A stretch of DNA of 64,000 nucleotides from Roseateles asaccharophilus (GCF_004362405.1 NZ_SNXE01000012.1:27911-91910); one strand, 5' to 3'; shown: positions 53,366-63,060, counted from the first letter of the stretch. Translations and numbers: made by a program. The notes: a model not told the origin generated them from the letters alone.

Positions 53366-54082
53366 TTACCAGTCACGCAGCTTAACGCGCAGCCTTGCAA
53401 TGGACTGACTGTGGAGCTGGCAAACGCGCGATTCGGTCACTTTCAGCACGGCCGCGATCTCCTTGAGATTCATGTCGTGCTCGTAGTACATGCTCATGAC
53501 GTACTGCTCGCGCTCGGGCAGGTTCTTGATGGCCTCGACCAGGGCCTGGCGCATGCGGTGGTCTTGCAGCAGGGCCGCGGGGTTGCTGGCCTCGTCGGCC
53601 ACATGGCGGTCGAGGTAGTCCTCGTCGCCCTCGTCCCCGCTCATGTCTTCCAGATGCACGAGCTGGGTGCCGCGCACCTTGCCCAGCAGATCCTGGTACT
53701 CGGCCAGGCTGATGCCCATCTGGGCGGCGATCTCGCTCTCCTGGGGGGCACGGCCGAGCTTTTGCTCCAGCTTGTGCACCGCAGCCTCGATCTCGCGCTG
53801 CTGACGGCGGGTGCCGCGGCTCATCCAGTCGCCGCCGCGCAGCTCATCGAGCATGGCGCCGCGGATGCGCTGGGTGGCAAAGGTCTCGAACTGCACGCCC
53901 TGCCCCACGTCGAAGCGCGAGAGCGCATCGGTCAGACCGATCAGACCGACCTGGATCAGATCATCGATTTCGACATTGGCCGGCAGCTTGGCAATCATCT
54001 GATGGGCCAATCGGCGCACCAGAGGGCTGTACTGCTTGATCAGGGAGGAGTTGTCGAGGCGACCTTTGGCGGTGTACATCAT
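53366..54082 (-). CDS. fliA: Flagellar sigma factor FliA (sigma-28)
   Basis: 238 residues. Region 2 (YSPLVRRLAHQMIAKLPANVEIDDLIQVGLIGLTDALSRF), region 3 (about 90-140) and region 4 (LPEREQYVMSMYYEHDMNLKEIAAVLKVTESRVCQLHSQSIARLR) are all intact. It directs RNA polymerase to late flagellar and chemotaxis promoters of the TAAAGTTT-N11-GCCGATAA type; two such sites are visible in this window. FlgM, also encoded here, is its antagonist. It is last in the flhB-flhA-flhF-flhG-fliA order, 13 bases after flhG. Confidence 0.97.
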   Translation of the reverse strand: MMYTAKGRLDNSSLIKQYSPLVRRLAHQMIAKLPANVEIDDLIQVGLIGLTDALSRFDVGQGVQFETFATQRIRGAMLDELRGGDWMSRGTRRQQREIEAAVHKLEQKLGRAPQESEIAAQMGISLAEYQDLLGKVRGTQLVHLEDMSGDEGDEDYLDRHVADEASNPAALLQDHRMRQALVEAIKNLPEREQYVMSMYYEHDMNLKEIAAVLKVTESRVCQLHSQSIARLRVKLRDW

Positions 54083-54095
54083 CGGCTCCAGCGAA

Positions 54096-54905
54096 TCAGA
54101 CAGTGGCGGCCCGCTCGTTGCGGCCGCGCTGCATGGGGCGGATCATGGGGCGCAGCGGCATCACATCGGCCGCGGGCTCCAGCAGGCCGCCCGGGGGCGC
54201 GGCCAGCAGCAGCTCGCGCGCCAGGTGACGCAGTTCGGCGGGCATGGGGGCGCTGGCGGGCTGGCGCGGGTCCAGGCAAGCCCAGTCGCGCAGCACAGCG
54301 CCCAGGAATCCATCGGCGCAGGAGCTGATCTTCTGCGCAATGCGCTCGGCCAGGCGCAGCTGCGGCGGGCAGGCCATGAGCAGGCTGTAGACCATGAGAC
54401 CGGCCCGCTGGGCCAGCCACTTCATGCCGGCATAGGCATGGGTGACGCTTTGCGGGTCGGTGTCGGCGAGCAGCACCGGGCGCAACTCGCGGCGGGCCAC
54501 CAGACGGGCCAGCTCGGCGGCGCTGGCGTGCAGCAGCACCACATCGGCGTGCGGGGCAGCTTCGGCCACCTTTTCCAGAAACTCGGCGGCCGAGCCATGG
54601 GCATTGACATGGCGCATGGGCAGTCCACGGGCCGCCAGGTAGGACACCTGGGGCGAGAGACGCTCCACGCAAGAGGCCAGATCCACCACCGCCAGCTCCG
54701 AGGGCGCGGGCGAGAGCTCGCCGGCATCCACCACCAGGGTGTGCAGGCCCAGCTCGGCAAAGGCCGCGCACAGGCTTTCCAGCAGCACGCCCCCGTTGAC
54801 CACATGCGGATTGCTCAGCACGGGGATGAAACGCTGTCGCGAGGCCGCGAACAGACGGCGCAGGCCGTCGGCCTGGTCTTGCTGGGGGCGGTAGAGGTCG
54901 CGCAT
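54096..54905 (-). CDS. flhG: FlhG/FleN-like protein lacking the P-loop
   Basis: 269 residues. The N-terminus DQADGLRRLF is the conserved DQAxxLR activator helix by which FlhG stimulates the FlhF GTPase. The following strand leads to NPHVVNGGVLLES where other FlhG proteins have the Walker A KGGVGKT, and the second aspartate region is also changed (VVDAG). The MinD-like fold otherwise seems kept (VDLASCVERLSP, VVLLHASAAELARLV, VLLADTDPQSVTHAY). It probably keeps the FlhF-activating role but not ATP-driven dimerisation. It sits between flhF and fliA, as expected. Confidence 0.82.
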   Translation of the reverse strand: MRDLYRPQQDQADGLRRLFAASRQRFIPVLSNPHVVNGGVLLESLCAAFAELGLHTLVVDAGELSPAPSELAVVDLASCVERLSPQVSYLAARGLPMRHVNAHGSAAEFLEKVAEAAPHADVVLLHASAAELARLVARRELRPVLLADTDPQSVTHAYAGMKWLAQRAGLMVYSLLMACPPQLRLAERIAQKISSCADGFLGAVLRDWACLDPRQPASAPMPAELRHLARELLLAAPPGGLLEPAADVMPLRPMIRPMQRGRNERAATV

Positions 54906-54927
54906 GGGATCTACTCTCTGGCGGTTC

Positions 54928-56574
54928 TCAGAACAGGCCCATGGCCGAGGGCTGGGCCGCGCCGGCGGCGAGCGCGGGGCCGCTGGCGAAGATCAGGTTC
55001 ACATCGCTGGCATCGACGCGCCAGGCCGGGGTGGCCGCGCTGCGCAGGGCGCGCTGGACCAGGGCCGGAGCGGAGAGGCGGTGCCAGTCTTCGGGCACGC
55101 GCTGGCCGTTGGTCACGCCCAGCACCTTGAGCTTGTGGCGGATCAGGGTGTCCAGGGCCGGCGCCAGCTTGACGGCTTCGTCGATCTTGGAGAGCACCAC
55201 GCCCTGGCATTCATGGGCGCGCCAGGCCATGGCCACATCCTCGATGGTCTCGCCCTGCTGAGCGGCATTGAGCACCAGGATCTTGCGCAGGCCGGGGTGC
55301 TTGAGCATGTCCAGCAGCTCGGCCGTGCGGGTATCACGCTGGGCCATGCCGGCGGTGTCGATCAGCACCATCTTCTTGGCGGAGAGCAGCTCCAGCAGAT
55401 CGTCCAGCGAGGCACGGTCATGCGCGGTGTGCACGGGCACGCCCAGGATGCGGCCATAGGCGCGCAGCTGCTCGTGGGCACCCACCCGGTAGGCATCCAG
55501 GGTGATCAGGCCCAGCTGGCTGGCACCGTACTTGGTGGCGAAGGCGGCAGCGATCTTGGCCGTGGTGGTGGTCTTGCCCACGCCGGTGGAACCGATCAGG
55601 GCGAACACGCCCCCCTGGTCTTCCAGGGCCGGACCTTCGTCGGTGACCAGATTGCGGGCCAGCACATGGGCGGCCCAGCTGGATTCATCGGCCGCCTGGC
55701 TCTTGAAGTCGGCCGGCAGGCCCTCGGCGAGCTTGCGCACCAGGGCGGGCGAGAAGCCGGCGTCCAGCAGCTTCTGGATCAGCTTGGCCTGGGCGGGCTG
55801 GCGCTGCAGTTTCTCCATGAAGGCCAGGGCGCCGAAGCGCTCCTCGATCAGGCCCTTCATGGAGCGCAGCTCGCTCATCATGTCCTGTTGCTCGCGGCGG
55901 CTGAGCTGGGTGTCGGCGCCGAGTTCGGGCAGGCTGGCGGCGGGAACGCGGATCTCGTCGCGCAGCACGGGCGGATTGCGGCGCGGGGCGGCCGCGGCCG
56001 GCTCGGGCTGGCGCTGCGGGGCCGGCACTTCGGTGCGGCGCGGCGCCATGGCGGCCAGGGCCGCCTGGGCGCGCTGGCGGCGCGCGGCCTGCAGCGAGGC
56101 CACGCCCTCGGGAGAATCGGCCGGCGCCGAAGCCGGGGCCGCGAAGGCGGGGGCCGAAAAGGCCGGGGCCGGCGGCAGCTCGAAGCTGGGCTCGGTACGG
56201 CCGCTGAGCTCGGCCTGACGGCGCTTGAGCATGCGCTCGCGCACATAGTCCTGGAAAGACAGGGTGCTCATGGCCAGGGTCTGCACATCCTCCTGCACGG
56301 CCTCCTCACCAAAGCTCACCGGCGCCTGACGGGCGGCACGGGCGGCCAGGGTGTTGTCGGTGGGGCGGGCCGTCAGCCGGCTGGGTGCCTGGGACTTGGG
56401 AGCGCTGGCAGCCACCTTCTCGATCTGGGACATGCCCTCGGGGGCCATGGCCAGCACCTCCACGCCTTCGGCGCAGGGGCGGTTGGAGAGCACGACGGCA
56501 TCGTCACCGAAGGCCTGGCGCACCAGGGCCAGGGCCTCGCGGCTGCTGCGGGCGGTAAAGCGCTTGACGTTCAT
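54928..56574 (-). CDS. flhF: Flagellar biosynthesis SRP-type GTPase FlhF
   Basis: 548 residues. A basic N-terminal domain (1-70, MNVKRFTARSSREALALVRQAFGDDAVVLSNR) and a long Ala/Pro-rich variable region (about 75-240) precede the NG GTPase domain. That domain has G1 GSTGVGKTTT from about residue 328, LDAYRVGAHEQLR, G3 DTAGMAQRD and G4-like SKIDEA. FlhF marks the flagellated pole and recruits the first basal body parts. Its start overlaps the flhA stop by four bases. FlhG, encoded next, is its GTPase activator. Confidence 0.96.
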   Translation of the reverse strand: MNVKRFTARSSREALALVRQAFGDDAVVLSNRPCAEGVEVLAMAPEGMSQIEKVAASAPKSQAPSRLTARPTDNTLAARAARQAPVSFGEEAVQEDVQTLAMSTLSFQDYVRERMLKRRQAELSGRTEPSFELPPAPAFSAPAFAAPASAPADSPEGVASLQAARRQRAQAALAAMAPRRTEVPAPQRQPEPAAAAPRRNPPVLRDEIRVPAASLPELGADTQLSRREQQDMMSELRSMKGLIEERFGALAFMEKLQRQPAQAKLIQKLLDAGFSPALVRKLAEGLPADFKSQAADESSWAAHVLARNLVTDEGPALEDQGGVFALIGSTGVGKTTTTAKIAAAFATKYGASQLGLITLDAYRVGAHEQLRAYGRILGVPVHTAHDRASLDDLLELLSAKKMVLIDTAGMAQRDTRTAELLDMLKHPGLRKILVLNAAQQGETIEDVAMAWRAHECQGVVLSKIDEAVKLAPALDTLIRHKLKVLGVTNGQRVPEDWHRLSAPALVQRALRSAATPAWRVDASDVNLIFASGPALAAGAAQPSAMGLF

Positions 56575-58673
56575 GCCATGCCTCCAATCACCGAGCCGAT
56601 GCGGATGGTGTGGGTTTCGGGAATCTCGCTATGGCCCAGCACCTTCAGGCGCGGGGCGGCACGGCGCAGCAGGCGGGCCATGGGTGCGCGGATCAGATCG
56701 GGCACCAGCAGGCAGGCCGGCACGCCACGGTCCTCCTGGGCCTGGCTTTGCTCGGCGGCGCTGCGCGCCAGGGTGTCGGCCACGCCAGGGTCCAGGGCGG
56801 CGCCGTGGGGGGAATTCAGGGCCTGGGTCACCAGGCGCTCCAGCTCGGGCTCCAGCGCGATCACATCCAGCTCCTTCACGGGCCCGTAGATCTGCTGAAC
56901 GATGGCCGGCGCGATGTGCACGCGGATGCGGCGCGCCAGCTCGGCCGGGTCGGTGACGGTGGCGGCGTTCTCGGCCACGGACTCGACGATGGAGCGCATA
57001 TCGCGGATGTGCACGCCCTCCTCCAGCAGGAACTGGAGCACTCGTTGCAGTGTTGCGATGCCGACCATCTTGGGTATCACGTCTTCGATGAGTTGCGGAG
57101 CCTGCTTGGTGATGTGATCCACCAGCTGCTGGGTCTCCACGCGGCCAAGCAGCTTGGCCGCGTGAACTTGCATCAAGTGTGAGAGATGGGTGGCTATGAC
57201 GGTCGAACAATCAACCACGGTAAATCCCGCCATTTGCGCCATATCGCGCTGGCGGTCTTCGATCCAGACGGCCGGCAGGCCGAAGGCCGGATCGGTGGTC
57301 TGGGTGCCGAGAAGCTTCTGGGTGGCATGCCCCGGGTTGATCGCCAGCCACATGCCGGGATAGGCCTCGGCCTCGCCGATGACGGCGCCGCGCAGGGTCA
57401 GCCGGTACTGGCTGGGGCGCAGCTCCAGGTTGTCGCGGATATGAACCGCGGGCGGCAAAAAGCCCACTTCCTGCGCAAACTTGCGCCGAACGCCCTTGAT
57501 ACGGCTGAGCAGATCGCCCTCGCGGTTCTTGTCCACCAGGGTGATGAGGCGGTAGCCCACCTCCAGACCCAGGGTGTCCACGGGCACCAGATCGTCCCAG
57601 CTCGCTTCGGCATTCGGCTCGGCGGCGCCGGGCGCGGCCGGGCTTTGCGCCTTGGCCTTGGCTTTGGCGGCCTCGGCCTGCTCGCGCTCGCGCAGCCACC
57701 AGGCCAGATAGCCCAGACCGCCGGCCATCAGCAGGAAGACCAGATTGGGCATGCCCGGAATCAGACCCAGGGCGCCCACCACACCGGCCGTGATGGCCAT
57801 GGCCTTGGCGGAGCCAAAGACCTGGTGGCCGATCATGGACCCGATGTTCTTGTCCTTGCCCACGCGCGAGACCACCATGGCAGCCGCCACCGAGATCAGC
57901 AGGGCCGGCACCTGGGCCACCAGCGCATCACCCACGGCCAGCAGCACATAGGTGTTGGCGGCCTGACCGGCGGAGAGCCCATGCTGGGCCACGCCGATGA
58001 TGAAGCCGCCGATGATGTTGATCACCAGAATCAGGATGCCGGCGATGGCATCGCCGCGCACGAACTTGCTGGCACCGTCCATGGAGCCGAAGAAGTCGGC
58101 TTCGTCGCTGAGCTCGGCGCGGCGGCGCTTGGCCTCGGCCTCATTGATCAGGCCGGCGTTCAGATCGGCGTCCACCGCCATCTGCTTGCCGGGCATGGCG
58201 TCCAGGGTGAAGCGGGCGCCGACCTCGGCGATGCGTTCCGCGCCCTTGGTGACCACGATGAAGTTGATCACCACCAGGATGGCGAACACGATCAGACCCA
58301 CGGCGAAATTGCCACCGATCAGGAAGTGGCCGAAGGCCTCGATCACCTTGCCGGCCGCACCCGGGCCGGTATGACCTTCCAACAGCACCACCCGGGTCGA
58401 TGCCACGTTCAGCGACAGGCGCAGCAGGGTCGTGAGCAGCAGCACGGTCGGGAAGGCCGCAAAGTCCAGGGGCCGGACCATATTGGCCGCCACCATCACC
58501 ACCATTACCGAGAGCGCGATGTTCACGGTGAACAACACATCCAGCGCGAAGGGCGGCAGGGGCAGCACCATCATGGCCAGCACCAGCAGCACGCCGATCG
58601 GCGCGCCCAGGGCCGCCAGGACGGCGGCGCGCGGGCCCAGCAGGGTCTGCAGCTTGGCGATCAGGACATTCAT
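56571..58673 (-). CDS. flhA: Flagellar export gate protein FlhA
   Basis: 700 residues. The N-terminal half has about eight membrane helices with the conserved FHIPEP-type stretch DLNAGLINEAEAKRRRAELSDEADFFGSMDGASKFVRGDA. The C-terminal cytoplasmic domain (about 360-700) forms the nonameric export ring, with blocks such as HLSHLMQVHAAKLLGR and EDVIPKMVGIATLQRVLQFLLEEGVHIRDMRSIVE. It passes substrates to the export channel and uses the proton motive force. It overlaps flhB and flhF by four bases each. Confidence 0.98.
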   Translation of the reverse strand: MNVLIAKLQTLLGPRAAVLAALGAPIGVLLVLAMMVLPLPPFALDVLFTVNIALSVMVVMVAANMVRPLDFAAFPTVLLLTTLLRLSLNVASTRVVLLEGHTGPGAAGKVIEAFGHFLIGGNFAVGLIVFAILVVINFIVVTKGAERIAEVGARFTLDAMPGKQMAVDADLNAGLINEAEAKRRRAELSDEADFFGSMDGASKFVRGDAIAGILILVINIIGGFIIGVAQHGLSAGQAANTYVLLAVGDALVAQVPALLISVAAAMVVSRVGKDKNIGSMIGHQVFGSAKAMAITAGVVGALGLIPGMPNLVFLLMAGGLGYLAWWLREREQAEAAKAKAKAQSPAAPGAAEPNAEASWDDLVPVDTLGLEVGYRLITLVDKNREGDLLSRIKGVRRKFAQEVGFLPPAVHIRDNLELRPSQYRLTLRGAVIGEAEAYPGMWLAINPGHATQKLLGTQTTDPAFGLPAVWIEDRQRDMAQMAGFTVVDCSTVIATHLSHLMQVHAAKLLGRVETQQLVDHITKQAPQLIEDVIPKMVGIATLQRVLQFLLEEGVHIRDMRSIVESVAENAATVTDPAELARRIRVHIAPAIVQQIYGPVKELDVIALEPELERLVTQALNSPHGAALDPGVADTLARSAAEQSQAQEDRGVPACLLVPDLIRAPMARLLRRAAPRLKVLGHSEIPETHTIRIGSVIGGMA

Positions 58674-59836
58674 GCCTCATCCTCCGCGGCATCGGTCTTG
58701 TTGTTGTGCGGGTCCAGCTCGGGCGGCACATGGGCATCGGGCACGAAGTGCGGACGCGGAACCTCACGCCGCGAGAGCGAGGCCTTGAGCTGGTAGACAT
58801 AGGCCAGCACCTGGGCCACGGCGGAGAACAGGGCGGCGGGAATCTCGCGATCCAGCTCGGCGTGGGCATAGAGGGCACGCGCCAGCATGGGCGACTGCAG
58901 CACCGGCACCTTGGACTCGGTGGCCAGATCCCGGATCTTCATGGCCAGCAGATCCGCCCCCTTGGCAACCACCGTGGGCGCGGACATCTTGCCCTCCTCG
59001 TACTTGAGCGCCACCGCATAGTGGGTGGGGTTCATGACCACCAGATCGGCCGTGGGCACGGCGGCCAGCATGCGGCGCTTGGCCATCTCGCGCATCTTGG
59101 CCTTGATCTTGGCCTTGACCTCGAGATTGCCCTCGACCTCCTTGACTTCCTGCTTCATCTCCTCGCGCGACATGCGCAGGCGGCGCATATAGAGCTGGTA
59201 CTGCAGGGGCACATCGATCAGGGCGAACACAGCCAGGGCAATGCCCAGCAGGGCCAGCCCGCTCATCAGCTGCTGGCCGGCATAGGCCAGCGCGGCCGGA
59301 AGCGGCACGGACATGATGCCCACATAGGTCGCCACACGGTCCTTGAGCACCATGGCGCCGATAGCGCCCAGCACCAGAGCCAGCAGACAGGCCTTGAGGG
59401 CCTGGCCCAGCTGCGCCCACTGGAAGAGCCGGCCGAAACCGGTGAGCGGATTGATGTTGGAGAACTTGGGGGCCAGGGGCTTAAAGGTCCAGTTCCAGCC
59501 TCCCAGGGCCAGCGCCGCCAGCACCGCAACCAGGGCCAGCAGCAGGCCCACGCCGGCACTGATGGCCAGACCGATACCCGTCTGCTCGGCCAGCCGCTGG
59601 CTCATGATGCCGGGAGTCGCCAGCTGCTGGGCATCGAAGCGCAGGCTGCTCACCAGCATCTTCTGCAGCCAGTCCACGGCAGTCGGGCTCAGCGTGGCCA
59701 GCATGGCCCCACCGGCGGCCATCACCGCAAAATGGCCGAGATCTCGCGAGCGCGGCAGTTGGCCCTCGGCCCGAGATCTTTCGATCTTCTTGGCCGAGGC
59801 CGGTAAGTTCCTGTCTTGTGCGTCTTGGTCGGCCAT
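58670..59836 (-). CDS. flhB: Flagellar export switch protein FlhB
   Basis: 388 residues. Four membrane helices (about 35-215) are followed by the cytoplasmic switch domain containing MNPTHYAVALKYE, where autocleavage between N and P changes substrate choice from hook to filament proteins. The N-terminus (DQDAQDRNLPASAKKIERSRAEGQLPRSRDLGHF) is typical. The C-terminal tail (about 345-388) is longer and acidic compared with enteric FlhB. It is the first gene of the flhBAFG-fliA operon. Confidence 0.97.
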   Translation of the reverse strand: MADQDAQDRNLPASAKKIERSRAEGQLPRSRDLGHFAVMAAGGAMLATLSPTAVDWLQKMLVSSLRFDAQQLATPGIMSQRLAEQTGIGLAISAGVGLLLALVAVLAALALGGWNWTFKPLAPKFSNINPLTGFGRLFQWAQLGQALKACLLALVLGAIGAMVLKDRVATYVGIMSVPLPAALAYAGQQLMSGLALLGIALAVFALIDVPLQYQLYMRRLRMSREEMKQEVKEVEGNLEVKAKIKAKMREMAKRRMLAAVPTADLVVMNPTHYAVALKYEEGKMSAPTVVAKGADLLAMKIRDLATESKVPVLQSPMLARALYAHAELDREIPAALFSAVAQVLAYVYQLKASLSRREVPRPHFVPDAHVPPELDPHNNKTDAAEDEA

Positions 59837-59944
59837 GGCGGAGGTCAGGCCCAGCTGGGGGCGCTGCCATTGTTGGCCGCCAGGGCCGCCGACTTAAGCC
59901 GGATAAGGCGGGAAAATCCGGTCGTGATCCGGCCCCACAAATGA

Positions 59945-59966
59945 CAAACCCGCCGAGCGGCGGGTT
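59945..59966 (-). terminator. Terminator after cheZ
   Basis: AACCCGCC (59947-59954) and GGCGGGTT (59959-59966) pair around a GAGC loop. On the minus strand the stem is followed by TTTGTCATTT, a usable T-rich tail, 43 bases after the cheZ stop. It separates the motAB-cheYZ transcript from flhB. Confidence 0.75.
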
Positions 59967-60009
59967 GCGCAGAGGACTAGGCTGCGGTTTGCGGGGGACT
60001 CACGGGGGC

Positions 60010-60648
60010 TCAGAAGCCCAGCGAGGCCAGCAGGTCGTCGACCTCGCCCTGGTTGCTCACCACATCGGTGCGGCCTTCCGGATTGACCACCGGGCCTTGC
60101 AGGATGTTGGGATCGACCTTCTCGCGCTGCTCCGGCGGCACCACCTGCACCAGCAGCTTGACCAGGCTGTCCTCCAGATCATTGGCCAGGGTCACGACCT
60201 TGGCCACCACCTGGCCGGTCAGATCGTGGAAGTCCTGGGCCATCATGATGTCGGTCAGATGGTGATCGATCTTGGAGGTGGAGGCCTCCACTTCCTTGAC
60301 GAAGTTGAAGACCGCGCCGCTGGCCACGGCCTTGACCGGATCGGCCATGATGGCCTTGGCCATCTCGTTGGTGGCGCTGGAGATATGGGCGTGCTCGACC
60401 TTGGCCTGCTCCACCGAGTTCAGCACCTTGTTGGCGGCGTCGGCGGTCTTGTTGGCGATATAGGTCAGGCGGCTGCGCGCATCGGGCAGGCCGTCGGTCG
60501 CAACCTGCAGCTTGGGCATGACGCCCAGTTGCTGCATGGTGTCGTGCAGCACGCGGGTGATGGTACCCAGCTGCTGAAAGACCTCGGGCGAAACAGTCAG
60601 AGGTTCGCTGCTGCTGCCTAGCGTGTCGAAAGTTTGCTCAGCTTTCAT
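60010..60648 (-). CDS. cheZ: Chemotaxis phosphatase CheZ
   Basis: 212 residues; ATG at 60648 chosen over an upstream GTG because AAGGG lies about 9 bases before it. The long four-helix-bundle pattern is clear, and the active-site segment MMAQDFHDLTGQVVAKV holds the catalytic Asp and Gln. The C-terminal EVDDLLASLGF is the CheY-binding helix. CheZ removes the phosphate from CheY and resets the motor. It follows cheY by 15 bases. Confidence 0.96.
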   Translation of the reverse strand: MKAEQTFDTLGSSSEPLTVSPEVFQQLGTITRVLHDTMQQLGVMPKLQVATDGLPDARSRLTYIANKTADAANKVLNSVEQAKVEHAHISSATNEMAKAIMADPVKAVASGAVFNFVKEVEASTSKIDHHLTDIMMAQDFHDLTGQVVAKVVTLANDLEDSLVKLLVQVVPPEQREKVDPNILQGPVVNPEGRTDVVSNQGEVDDLLASLGF

Positions 60649-60663
60649 GATCACGCCCTTTCG

Positions 60664-61056
60664 TCAGGCCGCAGCGGCCAGCTTCTGCATGATCTTCTGG
60701 ACCTTCTCTTCCAGCGTCGCCTTGGTGAAAGGCTTGACGATGTAGCCCGCCGCGCCGGTCTGAGCCGCCAGCACGATGTCCTCCTTGCGAGCTTCGGCCG
60801 TCACCATGAGCACCGGGAGATGCTTGAGATTGGGATCTTCCTTGATCGCCTTGAGCAGTTCAAAGCCCGTCATATTGGGCATATTGATGTCGCTCACCAC
60901 GAAGTCGAACTTCGCACCCTTGAGCATATTGAGGGCCTCGACGCCGTCCTCGGCCTCCTCAACATTGTTGTAGCCGATTTCCTTGAGCAGGCCGCGCACG
61001 ATGCGGCGCATGGTGGAGAAGTCGTCAACAACCAAGAATTTCATTTCAGTGCTCAT
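60664..61056 (-). CDS. cheY: Chemotaxis response regulator CheY
   Basis: 130 residues, a single receiver domain. D11-D12, phosphoacceptor D56 ([10 protein letters not shown]), the conserved T/S (MVTAEA) and K in YIVKPF are present. Phospho-CheY binds FliM and changes motor rotation. It is expressed with motA-motB and cheZ here; no cheA, cheW or other chemotaxis core gene is in the window. 40 bases separate it from motB. Confidence 0.97.
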   Translation of the reverse strand: MSTEMKFLVVDDFSTMRRIVRGLLKEIGYNNVEEAEDGVEALNMLKGAKFDFVVSDINMPNMTGFELLKAIKEDPNLKHLPVLMVTAEARKEDIVLAAQTGAAGYIVKPFTKATLEEKVQKIMQKLAAAA

Positions 61057-61096
61057 GAGGTCCTCGCAGGTCTAGAGCTTGTTATCGGCGCTGGGT

Positions 61097-62029
61097 TCAG
61101 GGGCTTGAGGCCGATTTGGCGGGCGAATTCCCCGCTGTTTCGGTCTCATCCTCCGCTGGCAGGTTCTTCAGCACCGCATCCACGGCATCCCGGTTCATCA
61201 CGATGATGCTGATGCGGCGGTTGAGCGGACTCTCGGGCTGCTTTTCATCCAGGAGCTTGCTGGAGGCCAGACCCTGAACCCGCAGGACGCGGGACTCGGG
61301 CAGACCACCGGCCACCAGTTCACGCCGCGAGGCGTTGGCCCGGTCGGCCGAAAGCTCCCAGTTGCTGTAACCACGATCACCACTCGCGAACGCTTGGGCA
61401 TCAGTATGGCCCTCCAGAGTGAGCCTATTGGGCACTTCCGTCAAGACCGCGCCGAGTTCGCGCAGGAGTTCACGCATATAGGGCTTCACCACGGCGCTGC
61501 CGCTGTCAAACATGGGACGGCTGTTCTCGTCCACGATCTGGATGCGCAATCCCTCTAGCGTCATGTCCAGACGGATCTGTCCACCCAGGGCCGCCAGTCG
61601 CGGATGCTCACCCAACACATCTTCCACCTTCTGCTTGAGCTGCTCCAGGCGGCTCTTCTCGGCCCGGCGCTGCTCCTCCTTGAGCGCCCGCAGATTGACG
61701 GTATGGCGCTGGCTCTCCACATCGCCGGCCTTGACCTGGCCCGTCTGGCGACTTAGATCCTGCCCGCCGCCCTTGATCACATGCGACGCATCACCCGAGC
61801 CGCTGCCGCCGAACATGGCCACCTTCAGGGGCGAGGAGAAATACTCGGCAATACCCTTCTTGTCGCCCTCGGTGGTGGAGCCCAGCAACCACATCAGCAG
61901 GAAGAAGGCCATCATGGCCGTCACGAAGTCGGCGTAGGCAATCTTCCAGGCACCGCCATGGGCCGCATGGCCGCCCTTCTTCACCCGCTTGATGATGATG
62001 GGCTGGAGTTTCTTGGCGTCACCGGCCAT
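61097..62029 (-). CDS. motB: Flagellar motor stator protein MotB
   Basis: 310 residues. One membrane helix (about 30-50) contains the essential proton-carrying D34 in IAYADFVTAMMAFFLLMWLL. A plug and linker region (about 55-160) and an OmpA-like peptidoglycan-binding domain (about 165-290, LEGHTDAQAF and LSADRANASRRELVAGG) follow. With MotA it forms the proton-driven stator. The C-terminal 25 residues are acidic and variable. Length fits the family. Confidence 0.97.
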   Translation of the reverse strand: MAGDAKKLQPIIIKRVKKGGHAAHGGAWKIAYADFVTAMMAFFLLMWLLGSTTEGDKKGIAEYFSSPLKVAMFGGSGSGDASHVIKGGGQDLSRQTGQVKAGDVESQRHTVNLRALKEEQRRAEKSRLEQLKQKVEDVLGEHPRLAALGGQIRLDMTLEGLRIQIVDENSRPMFDSGSAVVKPYMRELLRELGAVLTEVPNRLTLEGHTDAQAFASGDRGYSNWELSADRANASRRELVAGGLPESRVLRVQGLASSKLLDEKQPESPLNRRISIIVMNRDAVDAVLKNLPAEDETETAGNSPAKSASSP

Positions 62030-62119
62030 ATGCGCACTCCTGCGGGCGGTCAGCCATCAGGCGTTGACGCACCGGCTCAAGCGGTGCGCCCTGGGCAGCG
62101 AAGACAGACAAGAGGCTCA

Positions 62120-62977
62120 TCACTTCTTCTTCACATGGCCTTCCAGCTCGGCAAAGGTGGGCCGCTCCGTAGAGTACAGCACCTTGCGGCCGAATTCGAT
62201 GGCGACCTGGGGGGCATAGCCCTGCATGGAAGCCAGCAGGGTGGTCTTGATGCACTGCAGCTCCTTGCCGTCCTCATCCACCTTGGACTCCAGCAGGCCG
62301 GCCAGAGGCTCGGCAAAGGCGTAAGCCAGCAAAATACCCAGGAAGGTACCGACCAGGGCCGAGCCGATCATGCCGCCCAGCACCGCCGGGGGCTGGCCCA
62401 CCGAGCCCATGGTGTTCACCACGCCCAGCACGGCGGCCACGATACCGAAGGCAGGCAGGCCGCCCGCCAGACGTTGGATGGCCTGCACGGCCATGAAGGC
62501 TTCGTGGTGGTGGGTGTCGATCTCGGCGTCCATCAGGGACTCGATCTCGTGGGCATTGAGATTGCCCGACACCATCATGCGCAGATAGTCGGTGATGAAC
62601 TCCGCCACATGGTGGTCATTGCCCACGGTGGGGTACTTCTGAAACAGGGGGGAGCTGTGCGGATCCTCGACGTCCTTCTCGATGGACATCAGGCCCTCCT
62701 TGCGAGCCTTTTGCAGGATGTCGTAGAGCAAGGCCAGCAGGTCCATATAGCGGGCCTTGGTGTACTTGCCACCCTTGAAGCAGGTGCCCAGGCCTTTGAG
62801 GGTGGCCTTCATCACCTTGGGCGGGTTGGTGGCGATCATGCCCCCAATGGCCGCGCCGAAAATGGTGGTCATCTCGAAGGGCAGCGCCTTGAGGATGACG
62901 CCCATATTGCCGCCGTGTGCGATGTACACGCCGAAAATACAGGCCAGGGCCAGAACCCAACCGATCAGGACAAACAT
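62120..62977 (-). CDS. motA: Flagellar motor stator protein MotA
   Basis: 285 residues from the ATG at 62977 (MFVLIGWVLALACIFGVY); the frame upstream overlaps the promoter region and is discounted. Four membrane helices: two near the N-terminus and two at about 168-225 (PAFGIVAAVLGVVNTMG and IGSALVGTFLGILLAYAFAEPL), separated by a cytoplasmic loop that contacts FliG. Proton-type stator. motB starts 90 bases later. A sigma-28 promoter lies 84 bases before the start codon. Confidence 0.97.
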   Translation of the reverse strand: MFVLIGWVLALACIFGVYIAHGGNMGVILKALPFEMTTIFGAAIGGMIATNPPKVMKATLKGLGTCFKGGKYTKARYMDLLALLYDILQKARKEGLMSIEKDVEDPHSSPLFQKYPTVGNDHHVAEFITDYLRMMVSGNLNAHEIESLMDAEIDTHHHEAFMAVQAIQRLAGGLPAFGIVAAVLGVVNTMGSVGQPPAVLGGMIGSALVGTFLGILLAYAFAEPLAGLLESKVDEDGKELQCIKTTLLASMQGYAPQVAIEFGRKVLYSTERPTFAELEGHVKKK

Positions 62978-63060
62978 GCTGCTTTCCGTTGTGGGGCGGG
63001 GGAGCAGTGGACGGCGCAAACAGCCCTTCCCTCCTCATCCCGCGAGACATCTTGTAAGCC

